Shown: positions 9,073 to 18,516 of the stretch, piece by piece | How the letters are laid out: every line of letters begins with the position of its first letter | Position numbering within the stretch: the first letter of the stretch is position 1 | NCBI GenBank assembly: GCA_022800525.1 | Contig: JAAWQM010000005.1 | Coordinates: 1-64,000, forward strand | Origin: Oscillospiraceae bacterium | Lineage (GTDB): Bacteria; Bacillota; Clostridia; Oscillospirales; Oscillospiraceae | Direction of reading: 5' to 3' | DNA: 64,000 nucleotides | Position numbers and translations under genes: made by a program | The notes under the pieces: model-generated | The model's input: only the letters and a program-made list of their open reading frames with translations | Told to the model about the DNA's origin: nothing | Database searches by the model: none

Positions 9073-10428
9073 TTATGCTGCCTGTGGCTGCAACACAGCC
9101 AGTTTTCCCTGATAGGTATGGCCTACCATCATTGCCGCGATCACAAACCGCAGAACCTCCATAATGGGGAAGGCCAGCCATACCAGTACGGCGCTGCCGG
9201 TCAGAGACAGCAGCCACGCACTCAGCAGCAGGAACGCCGCCTGAGAGATTGCCACCACGAAACTGGCGGTTCCCTGGCCCAGCGCCTGCAAAAACCCGGA
9301 GAGAATCTGCGTACTGGTAGTCAGCACCAATGCCGCCGCAATCATGCGAAGCGCGGGGATGCCGATTTCCGACATAGCGGCGGAAGCGTTGAACATAGCA
9401 AGCAGTTGGCGGGGGAACAGCAGGAATATCAGCATACCGGCTGCCGCAATCACCAGATTGACCCGGAGGCTGACCCAAAGAGTATCCATAATACGCCGTT
9501 TTTCCCTTGCGCCGTAATTATAAGCGATGATGGAAATACCCGCGTTGCTCATTCCACTGGAGGGCATGACCACAAAGCTCTGGAGGCGAATAAAGATCAC
9601 ATAAATTCCTGGAGCCAGCGCCGACAGCTTCAGCAGGATATTATTCATACCAAAGGCCATCAGTGCGATCAGGCATTGACTTAATGCCACAGGGACGCCA
9701 ATCTTTACGATCTCGCCAATAACGGGCCAGTTGACAGCGAAGGAGGTTTTTGTGATGTGGATATTGTGGTTGAAACGGATGTTCAGGGCAAGCCCTGTCA
9801 AAGCCGCTACGGCCTGCGCCGTCACCGTTGCAATGCCAGCTCCGGCGATTCCCATAGCGGGACACCCCAGCCAGCCGAAAATCATAACAGGGTCAAGGAT
9901 GATATTGACAACTGCCCCGGTCAGCATGGGAATCATGGTCAGATCCGCCCGTCCAATAGCGGAGAGAAGCCGTTCCATGATGATCTGATGAAGGGCCGCG
10001 AACGAGAATACGCACAGCACCTCGCTGTAAGAGATGCACATCTCCAGAATTTCAGAAATGTCCGTTTGCGCTTGGTAGAAGGACGTCATGGCTGTCAGGC
10101 CCAAAATGGCAAACAGGATCATAACCACCCACAGCAGAAGGAATCCGTTTCCGGCGGTCAGATTGACGCCAGCCTGATCCTTTTCCCCCAGCTTTTTGGA
10201 AAGAACCGAGTTGACTCCTACGCCGATGCCGGTTCCCACGCCCAGCACCAGATACTGTACCGGCATACATAAGGAGATCGCTGTCAGGGCGTTGTCACCG
10301 AGCTGGGCAACATACAGACTATCCACCAAGCCGTACAGCACCTGCACCAGCATGGAGAAAATCAGCGGCATGGACATTTTCCGAAGCAGCCTGCCGACGG
10401 GCAGACTGCCCATGATATTTGCTTCCAT
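9073..10428 (-). CDS. MATE family efflux transporter
   Basis: 451 aa, 12-TM-like; MSMPLIFSMLVQVLYGLVDSLYVAQLGDNALTAISLCMPVQ. Confidence 0.9.
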   Translation of the reverse strand: MEANIMGSLPVGRLLRKMSMPLIFSMLVQVLYGLVDSLYVAQLGDNALTAISLCMPVQYLVLGVGTGIGVGVNSVLSKKLGEKDQAGVNLTAGNGFLLLWVVMILFAILGLTAMTSFYQAQTDISEILEMCISYSEVLCVFSFAALHQIIMERLLSAIGRADLTMIPMLTGAVVNIILDPVMIFGWLGCPAMGIAGAGIATVTAQAVAALTGLALNIRFNHNIHITKTSFAVNWPVIGEIVKIGVPVALSQCLIALMAFGMNNILLKLSALAPGIYVIFIRLQSFVVMPSSGMSNAGISIIAYNYGAREKRRIMDTLWVSLRVNLVIAAAGMLIFLLFPRQLLAMFNASAAMSEIGIPALRMIAAALVLTTSTQILSGFLQALGQGTASFVVAISQAAFLLLSAWLLSLTGSAVLVWLAFPIMEVLRFVIAAMMVGHTYQGKLAVLQPQAA

Positions 10429-11282
10429 CAGTCCTCCGGCCCCCAGCTGGTGAAGTTACGCTCCTGTTCTTCCAGAGTGGCGGTATAGTACCGCTTGCCG
10501 CAATCCAGCGCCTTGATCTGCGCCATCTCATCCCCGGTCAATTCAAAATTGAAAATGTTGAAGTTGTCACGAATGTGCTGGGGATTGGTGGACTTGGGGA
10601 AGATGATGGTTCCCTCCTGGATATGCCAGCGGAGGATGATCTGAGCGTTGGTCTTGCCGTATTTCTGGGCAAGCTGGGTAAAGAGCGGCTCATTCAGCAG
10701 CCCCGCGTCACCGTGGCCCAGGGGATACCACGCCTCCATCACGGTCCCGCAGGAGGCCACCCGCTCCTTCAAAGCCTTCTGCTGGAAGTAGGGATGCAGC
10801 TCCACCTGGAGAACAGCGGGCTTGATCTCGGCGGCGGCAATCACTTCCTCCAGCCTGTCGGATTCAAAGTTGCTCAGGCCGATGGCGCGGACCTTGCCCT
10901 GTGCCACGGCTTTCTCCATATCCTTCCACGCGCCCATGTAATCGCCCACCTGCTGGTGGAGCAGAAGCAGGTCGATATAGCCGATGTCCAGACGGGCCAG
11001 CATTTTGTCGATGCCCTCCATGGTTTTGCCCTCGCCGTACTCGCTGGGCCACAGTTTGGAAGTCACCCAAATTTCCTCACGGGGGATGCCGCTCTCCCGC
11101 ACGGCCTCGCCCACGCTGCGCTCGTTCTGATAGGCGTGAGCGGTGTCGATGTGGCGGTAGCCCAGCTTCAGCGCCTCCAGGCAGGCGTTCTTGGTTTCAT
11201 CACCGGCAGGGACCATGAAAACGCCCATGCCAAACTGGGGGATTTTCGCGCCGTTGTTCAGTGTGATAGTAGTCTGGTTCAT
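10428..11282 (-). CDS. Aldo/keto reductase (AKR5-like)
   Basis: NGAKIPQFGMGVFMVPAG; HIDTAHAYQNERSVG; VTSKLW; IDLLLLHQQVGDY; FPKSTNPQHIRDNFNIFNFEL. Confidence 0.95.
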   Translation of the reverse strand: MNQTTITLNNGAKIPQFGMGVFMVPAGDETKNACLEALKLGYRHIDTAHAYQNERSVGEAVRESGIPREEIWVTSKLWPSEYGEGKTMEGIDKMLARLDIGYIDLLLLHQQVGDYMGAWKDMEKAVAQGKVRAIGLSNFESDRLEEVIAAAEIKPAVLQVELHPYFQQKALKERVASCGTVMEAWYPLGHGDAGLLNEPLFTQLAQKYGKTNAQIILRWHIQEGTIIFPKSTNPQHIRDNFNIFNFELTGDEMAQIKALDCGKRYYTATLEEQERNFTSWGPED

Positions 11283-11298
11283 TTTAATTTCTCCTTGA

Positions 11299-12153
11299 TC
11301 AGTCATGGATTTTGATGTCCCGCAGCATTTTCGCCGAGGCGGGACTGTTGAAGGTGCTGCCGTACAAACCGGCCCCGGTGTCCAGGGCGGCGATGGCGGT
11401 CATATCCTCCGCAGAGAGGGTAAAGTCAAAAATGTTGATATTCTCCTCAATGCGCTTCTTGTGAACAGATTTGGGAATTGCGGCCACGCCCCGCTGGAGG
11501 TGCCAGCGCAAGATGACCTGGGCCACAGACTTGCCATATTTTCCGGCGATGGAAACCAGAATTTCGTTTTCAAAAATACCGTTTTTCGCTTCGGCCAGCG
11601 GCCCCCATGCCTCCAGCTGCACGCCGTACTGTTTGTGAACATCCTCCCGTTCAAATTGGGGGAAATATGGGTGCATCTCGATCTGGTTGACCATGGGCGC
11701 GATCTCGTTGAACTCCGCCAGATCGGCAAGCTGCGTATCGGTGAAGTTGCACACGCCAATGGCCCGGAGTGTTCCGGCCTTGTAAAGTTCCTCCATAGCC
11801 CGCCAGGAGCCGTACACATCGCCAAAGGGCTGGTGAATGAGGTAGAGGTCCAGATAGTCCAGGCCAAGCCGCTCCAGAGAGGCGGTCACGGCCTTTTTCG
11901 CGGCCTCATACCCCTGATCCTGGACCCACAGCTTTGTGGTGATAAACAATTCCTCACGGGGAACGCCGCTGCGCCGGATGGCCCGGCCCACAGCCGCCTC
12001 GTTGCTGTAGACCGCCGCTGTGTCGATGAGCCGGTAGCCCGCAGCCAATGCGTTATAAACGCTCTCCTCGCAGACCTCGCCCTCCGGCACCTGGAACACG
12101 CCGAAGCCCAGCAGCGGCATTTTGACGCCATTTTTCAGTGTTGTATATTCCAT
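11299..12153 (-). CDS. Aldo/keto reductase (AKR5-like)
   Basis: [61 protein letters not shown]. Confidence 0.95.
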   Translation of the reverse strand: MEYTTLKNGVKMPLLGFGVFQVPEGEVCEESVYNALAAGYRLIDTAAVYSNEAAVGRAIRRSGVPREELFITTKLWVQDQGYEAAKKAVTASLERLGLDYLDLYLIHQPFGDVYGSWRAMEELYKAGTLRAIGVCNFTDTQLADLAEFNEIAPMVNQIEMHPYFPQFEREDVHKQYGVQLEAWGPLAEAKNGIFENEILVSIAGKYGKSVAQVILRWHLQRGVAAIPKSVHKKRIEENINIFDFTLSAEDMTAIAALDTGAGLYGSTFNSPASAKMLRDIKIHD

Positions 12154-12166
12154 AAAAGTTCCTCCT

Positions 12167-13270
12167 TTACATTTCAAAAGCGGTCTTGACTTCTTTTAAG
12201 AGCACTTGGATGGGCAATTTCTGGGGGCAGACTGTCTCACACTTCCCGCAGCCGGTACACGCGGATGCCTTACCAGCTTCAGCAGGGAAGTTGGCGTAAT
12301 AGACCATGCCGTTGGTGTATTTGTTCATCTGGCAGTGTTCGTTATACATATCGAAGTAGGCAGACATGGGGATGTGCAGGGGGCATTGTTCTGTGCAGGC
12401 ACCGCAGGCAGTACAGTCCACGGTGATCTTACTCCTGAGCGCGGCCGTCACCTGCTTCACGGTATCCTGCTCCGCACCGCTCAGAGGCTGGAAGTCCTTC
12501 ATATAGGAGGTGTTGTCCTCCACCTGCTCCATGTTGGACATACCGGACAGCACTACCAGCACATGGGGCAGGCTGGCCGCAAAACGGATACCCCAGGAGG
12601 CTGTGGAAAGATTCGGCTGTTCCTTGCGGTAGATCTGCTCCAGCTCTTCCGGCAGCTTCGCCAGAGAGCCACCCTTGACCGGCTCCATGACCACAACCTG
12701 TTTGCCATGCCTGACTGCGGTTTCATAGCACTTCCGGGCCTGGACGCTGTTGCTTTCCCAATCAAAGTAGTTGAGTTGGAGCTGCACATACTCCATCTCC
12801 GGGTGTTCCGTCAGGATACGGTCCAGCACTTCCGCACTGTCGTGGAAGGACAGCCCGATGTGCCGGGTCAGTCCCTCCGCTTTCAAAGCCGCCAGTTCCC
12901 CAAAAGCATCGGTCTGCTTCGCTGTCTCGTAGGTGGCGGCGTTGACGGCGTGGAGCCAATAGTAGTCTACATAGTCCGTCCCCAGCCGGGTCAGCTGCTC
13001 TTGGAAGAAACGGCGCACATCTGCCTTTTCCTTCACCAGAAAGACAGGCAGCTTGGTGGTGATGGTAAAGTGGTCACGGGGATGGCGGTCCACCAGAGCC
13101 TCCTTCAGCGCGGACTCGCTCATGCCGCCGTGGTAAACATAGGAGGTGTCGAAATAAGTAAACCCCTGTTCCAGAAAGCGGTCCACCATCTCCTTGAACC
13201 GCTCCGGATCGACCTTGGAATCATCCCCAAGCGTGGGGAGACGCATGGTACCAAATCCTAATTTTTTCAT
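12167..13270 (-). CDS. Aldo/keto reductase with C-terminal 4Fe-4S ferredoxin-like domain
   Basis: [28 protein letters not shown]-terminal [12 protein letters not shown] and [12 protein letters not shown]. Confidence 0.95.
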   Translation of the reverse strand: MKKLGFGTMRLPTLGDDSKVDPERFKEMVDRFLEQGFTYFDTSYVYHGGMSESALKEALVDRHPRDHFTITTKLPVFLVKEKADVRRFFQEQLTRLGTDYVDYYWLHAVNAATYETAKQTDAFGELAALKAEGLTRHIGLSFHDSAEVLDRILTEHPEMEYVQLQLNYFDWESNSVQARKCYETAVRHGKQVVVMEPVKGGSLAKLPEELEQIYRKEQPNLSTASWGIRFAASLPHVLVVLSGMSNMEQVEDNTSYMKDFQPLSGAEQDTVKQVTAALRSKITVDCTACGACTEQCPLHIPMSAYFDMYNEHCQMNKYTNGMVYYANFPAEAGKASACTGCGKCETVCPQKLPIQVLLKEVKTAFEM

Positions 13271-13285
13271 TTTGATATCCTCCGC

Positions 13286-13804
13286 TTATAGTTTGCTTTT
13301 CGCCCATTCTGCAATTTTGTCCTCGGAACTGCTCACACGAGAGCCGGTGAAGGAAGCGCCGCTGTCCACATCCGCGCCCTTGCAGATTTTCTGGATGTCC
13401 CGCACACTGTCACCGATGCCGCTGCCCTCGTTGGTGCAGAAGGGAATGATCCGCTTTCCGGTCCAGTCAAAGTGTTCCAGGAAGGTAAACAGTACCATGG
13501 GCATGGTGTTCCACCAGTTAGGGTAGCCCAGGAAAATAGTATCGTACTGCTCCAGCGCATCCGGGTACTGTTTGACCGGGACGCGGGTTCCAGCGTTCAG
13601 CTCCTGCTTGGCCTCGTTGATCAGGACCATGTGGTCCTCAGAGTAGTTCCGGTCAGCCTCGATCTCGAACAATTCTCCGCCCACAGCTTTTTGGATAAAC
13701 TCGGCGGCGATTTTCGTGTTGCCCTTTTCCTGATAGGCGATCTTCATACCGGGGCCAATTGTCTGGCCCTTCATGGAAAAATAAATCGTTAAAATGCCTG
13801 CCAT
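13286..13804 (-). CDS. Flavodoxin
   Basis: MAGILTIYFSMKGQTIGPGM...GNTKIAAEFIQ...YDTIFLGYPNWWNTMPMVLFTFLEHFDWTGKRIIPFCTNEGSG. Confidence 0.9.
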   Translation of the reverse strand: MAGILTIYFSMKGQTIGPGMKIAYQEKGNTKIAAEFIQKAVGGELFEIEADRNYSEDHMVLINEAKQELNAGTRVPVKQYPDALEQYDTIFLGYPNWWNTMPMVLFTFLEHFDWTGKRIIPFCTNEGSGIGDSVRDIQKICKGADVDSGASFTGSRVSSSEDKIAEWAKSKL

Positions 13805-13825
13805 TTTTGCTTCCTCCGCATACAT

Positions 13826-14692
13826 TCAGTGGATGTGGTAATTGCCAAACATTCGAGCCATCTCAGGGCTGTCATGTTCAAAGAACAATTCCTTTCCCTT
13901 GTCCATGCCGCCGATCTGTTTCATTTCCTCGGCAGTCAGCTCAAAATCCCAGATATCATAGTTTTCACGGATACGGGCCGGATTGGTGGACTTCGGAATG
14001 ACGGAAATCCCCCGCTGCACATCCCAGCGCAATATGACCTGAGCCGCTGTTTTGCCATGCTTTTTCCCAATGGATTCCAGCAGCTTGTTTCGGAAAATAT
14101 CGTTCCGCCCTTCCGCGAAAGGCGCCCATCCCTCCGGCTGAACGCCCAGGTTTTTCATCTCCTGAACAGCCGCTGCCTGCTGGTAAAAAGGATGGATCTC
14201 CACCTGACTGACATGGGGGATCACCCGGTTGTGCATGGACAAATCCACCAGCCGTCCAATGTTCAGATTGGACACACCAATGGCCCGTACTTTGCCCTCG
14301 CCCAGAAGCTCCTCCATAGCTCTCCACGCGCCGTAAATGTCGCCCAGGGGCTGATGGATCAGATAGAGATCCAGGTACTCCAGCCCCATATTTTGCAGGG
14401 AGGTTTCACAAGCCTGCTTTGCCCGTTCATAGCTGGCGTCCTGCACCCACAGCTTGGTGGTGACAAACAGCTCCTCCCGGTCCACGCCGCACTCCCGGAT
14501 GCCTCTGCCCACCGCTCCTTCGTTTCCGTAAATCGCGGCAGTGTCGATCATCCTGTAGCCGGTATCCACCGCCTCGCAGATGGCCCGGACACACTCGCTG
14601 CCATACATATGCATCACGCCCAAGCCCACCAGGGGCATCTCCACACCGTTGTGCAGGGTAGTCGTTTCCCTGATTGCGACCGCTTTCATCAT
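13826..14692 (-). CDS. Aldo/keto reductase (AKR5-like)
   Basis: [58 protein letters not shown]. Confidence 0.95.
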   Translation of the reverse strand: MMKAVAIRETTTLHNGVEMPLVGLGVMHMYGSECVRAICEAVDTGYRMIDTAAIYGNEGAVGRGIRECGVDREELFVTTKLWVQDASYERAKQACETSLQNMGLEYLDLYLIHQPLGDIYGAWRAMEELLGEGKVRAIGVSNLNIGRLVDLSMHNRVIPHVSQVEIHPFYQQAAAVQEMKNLGVQPEGWAPFAEGRNDIFRNKLLESIGKKHGKTAAQVILRWDVQRGISVIPKSTNPARIRENYDIWDFELTAEEMKQIGGMDKGKELFFEHDSPEMARMFGNYHIH

Positions 14693-14709
14693 TCTGCTCC
14701 CTTTCCGCT

Positions 14710-15570
14710 CTATGACCACGCACTGTCCGGGTCAAACCGCATTCCTCCACAGTAAGGAATGGCGTCAATCGCCGCCATATCCTCTGCCGGCAGCGCAAAG
14801 TCAAATACATCCGCATTCTCAATGATGTATTTTTCGTGGGTGGATTTGGGGAGCGGGACGATCTTTTTCTGGAGCAGCCAACGGATGCAGACTTGAGAAG
14901 TTGTTTTGCCATACTTTCCAGCGATCCGGGCCAATTCTCCGTTCCGCAGCACACCTCCGCTGCCCAGAGGACTCCATGCCTCCACGATAATATCATTGGC
15001 CTGGCAGTACGCCGCGCTTTCGATTTGGCCAAAGCCCGGATGATACTCTATTTGATTCACCATGGGCTTGATGTCACTGTCCTCTGTCAATGCCCGCACA
15101 TGATGGGCGAGAAAGTTACTGACACCGATGGCTCTGACCCTGCCCTCCCGGTACAACTGCTCAAAAGCCCGCCATGTGGAGCGGTTGATTTCCCGCCAGT
15201 CATCGTGCCAACGGGCCACGGCAGGCCAGTGGATCAGGTAGAGGTCCAGGTAATCCAGTCCCAGCTTTTTCATGGATTCATCAAATGCCCGCAGCGTTTT
15301 GTCATATCCCCTGTGGCTGTTCCAGACCTTTGTGCTGACGAATAGCTCCTCTCGCTTGACACCGAGATCGTGGACCGCGCGTTTGATCCCTTCCCCCAGG
15401 CCCTTTTCATTCATGTAACCTTCTGCGGTATCGAAGTTCCGATACCCTGCTTTTACTGCGGCAGCGACACATTTTGCTGTTTGGAATCCCGGTATCTGCC
15501 AAGTGCCAAAGCCGAGGGCTGGAATCTGGACGCCATTATGAAGTGTCAATGTTCCGGCAGTTTCGTTCAT
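14710..15570 (-). CDS. Aldo/keto reductase (AKR5-like)
   Basis: MNETAGTLTLHNGVQIPALGFGTWQIPG; NFDTAEGYMNEKGLG; VSTKVW; LDLYLIHWPAVARW. Start set at the Met behind aggaaggg. Confidence 0.95.
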   Translation of the reverse strand: MNETAGTLTLHNGVQIPALGFGTWQIPGFQTAKCVAAAVKAGYRNFDTAEGYMNEKGLGEGIKRAVHDLGVKREELFVSTKVWNSHRGYDKTLRAFDESMKKLGLDYLDLYLIHWPAVARWHDDWREINRSTWRAFEQLYREGRVRAIGVSNFLAHHVRALTEDSDIKPMVNQIEYHPGFGQIESAAYCQANDIIVEAWSPLGSGGVLRNGELARIAGKYGKTTSQVCIRWLLQKKIVPLPKSTHEKYIIENADVFDFALPAEDMAAIDAIPYCGGMRFDPDSAWS

Positions 15571-15619
15571 GCTGTGTTCACCCTTCCTTTTTCTGTTGGT
15601 GTTTTTCCTGTTAATCATG

Positions 15620-15648
15620 ATTATAGGCAGTAAGGGCTTGAATGTCTA
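15620..15648 (-). promoter_or_regulatory. Candidate sigma-A promoter for the AKR operon
   Basis: Minus strand TAGACA (15643-15648) - 17 nt - TATAAT (15620-15625). Confidence 0.6.
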
Positions 15649-15666
15649 ATCGAAAAATGTTATAGT
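15638..15666 (+). promoter_or_regulatory. Candidate sigma-A promoter for the LysR gene
   Basis: TTGAAT (15638-15643) - 17 nt - TATAGT (15661-15666). Confidence 0.5.
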
Positions 15667-15706
15667 TGATTTGATTTTTTTATAGCGATGAAAGTGGGGG
15701 ACTTCT

Positions 15707-16597
15707 ATGACAACGAAACAGATGGATTGTGCGCTGGAGCTGTCCCATACCCTGAACTTCAGCCGTGCAGCAGAGAATCTTTTTATCAGTCAGCCGGCGT
15801 TGACTTATCAGATTCAATGCCTGGAAAATGAAATCGGTTTCCGCCTGTTTGAGCGCACGGGGAAAGGGGCAGACTTGACGCCAGCAGGCGCACGCTTCTG
15901 CACAGAACTTCGGCGTATCCGAACAGAATTAAAAGTGGCTGTGGAACAAGGACAAAATATGAGCTCACAGTACAGCGAAGCGCTAAACGTCTGTATTCCG
16001 ATGCGCTCCTGTCTCTATTTCCTGCCGCAGATCACACAGCGCTTTGAAGCGGCGATGCCCCGTGTGGCACTGAATATCAAATTTTTATATGGCGAGGGCC
16101 GGGTGGATTTGTTTCTGCGTGGAGAGCAGGACATTTTATTTGCCAGAGAATCCGAGTTGAAACGCTTTTCCAGCGTACGCACAGCGCCGCTGTATGACAG
16201 TCATTTTTATATTGTCGTATGTACAGATGATCCCTTGGCCGAAAGGGAGACTCTAAGTGCGGATGACCTCGCTGGACGGACATTTATGGTAGGCGGCGGC
16301 TCCCCGGCGGAAATGATAGTGGTGCAAAACCGAATTGTTGGTTCCGGTCAAGTCCGGATTTTGAACTGCCCTGACCATGAAACGGCAATGGCAAATGTTG
16401 CCGCGCGAAAGGGGATCGTGATGTCTCCTGGTTTTGCCAACGACCACAACGGGGAATTTGTTTGGATTCCCTTCGACTGCTCTGAGCATATGAAATGTGT
16501 TTTGGGCTATCACAGGGATGATGTGCGGGAGAGCACAAGGTATTTTATTGAATTGGCGCAAGCTGCTTATACCTATGCAGGTGCAATCCCACTATAA
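15707..16597 (+). CDS. LysR family transcriptional regulator
   Basis: N-terminal HTH MTTKQMDCALELSHTLNFSRAAENLFISQPALTYQIQCLENEIGFRLFERTGKGADLTPAG. Confidence 0.95.
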   Translation: MTTKQMDCALELSHTLNFSRAAENLFISQPALTYQIQCLENEIGFRLFERTGKGADLTPAGARFCTELRRIRTELKVAVEQGQNMSSQYSEALNVCIPMRSCLYFLPQITQRFEAAMPRVALNIKFLYGEGRVDLFLRGEQDILFARESELKRFSSVRTAPLYDSHFYIVVCTDDPLAERETLSADDLAGRTFMVGGGSPAEMIVVQNRIVGSGQVRILNCPDHETAMANVAARKGIVMSPGFANDHNGEFVWIPFDCSEHMKCVLGYHRDDVRESTRYFIELAQAAYTYAGAIPL

Positions 16598-16604
16598 ATG
16601 AGCA

Positions 16605-16640
16605 ACGAGCGGCGAGTGTTCGACCTCGCCGCTCGTTTGT
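16605..16640 (+). terminator. Terminator downstream of LysR gene
   Basis: acgagcggcgag (16605-16616) and ctcgccgctcgt (16625-16636), perfect 12-bp stem, then ttgtt. Confidence 0.8.
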
Positions 16641-16745
16641 TGGTGTCCCTCTCGCCTGCTGGTTTGCACCAATAAGTCCCAAACAGACCAATTTTGCATC
16701 TAAAAAGAGGGCTTCAATGTATATCGCAGTTGCACGGAGAATGGC

Positions 16746-17115
16746 TCAGATCCCGCCATATGTGACCAGCAGGGTGATGGGGTTAATCACCATGATTTCC
16801 CGGCTCATTTTCTGAGCGTATCGTATAGTCGCTGCCGTCCCACCACTTTGCTCCCCGTTGTAAACGGCCAGCAAAGTGGCGGCGTGTTCCACCAAAAAAG
16901 CGGTTGCGGTCCAGCATACATTTTTCGTGGTAGTCCCGACTGACATAGACAACTGAATCGGCCCGCCCCAGGATGGTGCGATAAAGTTCCTGCGAGGAAA
17001 CTGACCGCTTCTCCGCCTGCGCTGTGCAGGGGAGGATACAGTGAAGTTTTATCTTGGGATTTTTCTCACGTAGGGCAAGCACGATCTCCGAACAGAAAAT
17101 GTCTGTCCCTTCGGC
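16746..17115 (-). pseudogene. DUF1273/YpsA-like SLOG-family protein, truncated and frameshifted
   Basis: GMAEGTDIFCSEIVLALREKNPKIKLHCILPCTAQAEK...YRTILGRADSVVYVSRDYHEKCMLDRNRF continues in another frame as FLVEHAATLLAVYNGEQSGGTAATIRYAQKMSREIMVINP. Confidence 0.7.
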
Positions 17116-17140
17116 CATACCGGATAAAAGAGGTTGTCCG

Positions 17141-17265
17141 AGTGCATGGCCTCCACCGGCAAGACCTACAAGAGCCACGCCGCCACCATCCGCCGCTGGG
17201 CCAAGGAGGACAGGCGCAAGGGCGGCATAACTGATTATTCGTGGAAGGAGGGCGAGAGGCTATGA
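17141..17265 (+). pseudogene. C-terminal remnant of a replication-initiator-like mobile element protein
   Basis: MASTGKTYKSHAATIRRWAKEDRRKGGITDYSWKEGERL* with no N-terminus. Confidence 0.4.
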
Positions 17266-17658
17266 ATGATTTTGACAGCGTCTTCAAACGCATCACCGTG
17301 ACCCGGCTGGAGCCTGGGGACTACACCAGAGAGGACGGGCTTTTGCACTGCGGCAAGTGCCGCACTTCGAAATAGTTTCGCATGGAGGCCCCGCCGCTGT
17401 GAACAGGAGCGTCTTGACCGGGAGGCGGCGGAGCAGGAGGCCCGCCGTCACCGGCAGGCCGTGGCTGATCTGAAACACAGGGGGCTTTACCGACCCGACG
17501 ATGAAAGATTGGAAGTTTGCCAACGACAATGGCAAATGCCCGCAGATGAAACACGCCCGGTTTTATGTCGAGAACTGGCCGGCCATTTTTCCGGCGAGAA
17601 CTTCCGCAGGGCCACCGCACAGGATAAGCTGGCACGTCTGAAAAATCTGATGGACTGA
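17262..17658 (+). pseudogene. DnaC-like helicase loader remnant, multiply frameshifted
   Basis: MNDFDSVFKRITVTRLEPGDYTREDGLLHCGKCRTSK* followed in other frames by CEQERLDREAAEQEARRHRQAVADLKHRG and MKDWKFANDNGKCPQMKHARFYVENW. Confidence 0.5.
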
Positions 17659-17670
17659 AAGGAGCCGCCT

Positions 17671-17875
17671 ATGACAAACAAACTTCCCCCGCTACCGCAG
17701 GCATGACCTTCCCCCAGCCCAAGCCGGACACCTCGCCCTCTATGGTAAAGAAAATCGGCAGGACCACCTACCTGGTGTGGGCGCATTGCAACGAAACCGG
17801 CACTGAAATGATAGAGGACAAGCGTATGCTCCGCGAGGAAGTCCGCCAGAGCTGTATTGCCGAATCTTGGAGGTG
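17671..17875 (+). pseudogene. TnpW-like small transposon-encoded protein remnant
   Basis: Frames spell MTNKLPPL..., MTFPQPKPDTSPSMVKKIGRTTYLVWAHCNETGTEMIEDKRMLREEVRQ. Confidence 0.45.
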
Positions 17876-17947
17876 AGCCGGCAGAGGTTTTATCCGTAGC
17901 TTTCCCAGCAGAATCGGCCCTGGAAGTACCAAGGGCTGGCAAATGCC

Positions 17948-18330
17948 ATGCGGGAGATCCATGACGAGGATGTCTGCAATGACACCTGCGGGCGAAAGCG
18001 GATGTACCAAGCGCTGCTGCTGAAGCGGCCGGAAGGCGCCGCCATCCCCAGTGGGCGGACGGTCTACCAGGTGATGAAAGAGATCGGCCTGGTCCACCAT
18101 CCGAAACGCAAGCCCAACAGCATCACCAAGGCAGACCGGGAGGCCAGAAAGTCGGATGATTTGCTGAAACAAGACTTTTCAGCGGACAAACCTCTGGAGA
18201 AGTGCGTCACCGGCATCACCGAACTGAAGGCGAAGGATGGAAAGCTGTATGTCTCAGCCATCTTCGACTGCTTCAATCTCACCGTCCTTGGGTCTGGTCA
18301 TGGATGACAACTTGAGGGCGGAGCTGTGTG
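17948..18330 (+). mobile_element. IS3-family transposase (orfB) fragment
   Basis: MREIHDEDVCNDTCGRKRMYQALLLKRPEGAAIPSGRTVYQVMKEIGLVHHPKRKPNSITKADREARKSDDLLKQDFSADKPLEKCVTGITELKAKDGKLYVSAIFDCFNLTVLG (HTH_21-like then rve start); truncated. Confidence 0.8.
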
Positions 18331-18384
18331 TGCGGACGCAGGACAGCGCGGCGCTGTCCTACCCTGCCCTGCCCTGCGGGGGGC

Positions 18385-18485
18385 CATTGCGTGCCCGCCG
18401 CACATCCTCTGCGTTCACCCAGCGGTAATAGCCGGCATGCGATACGCCGGCTCTCAAATATTCTAGGGATATACTCTCCGGACTG
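18385..18485 (-). mobile_element. Second IS3-like transposase fragment, opposite orientation
   Basis: Minus-strand reading gives ESISLEYLRAGVSHAGYYRWVNAEDVRRARNGPP, resembling the IS3 orfB N-terminal region (SxxGYYxW). Confidence 0.5.
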
Positions 18486-18516
18486 ATACCGCGCCAGTTT
18501 AATTTTCTCCCCCCAG

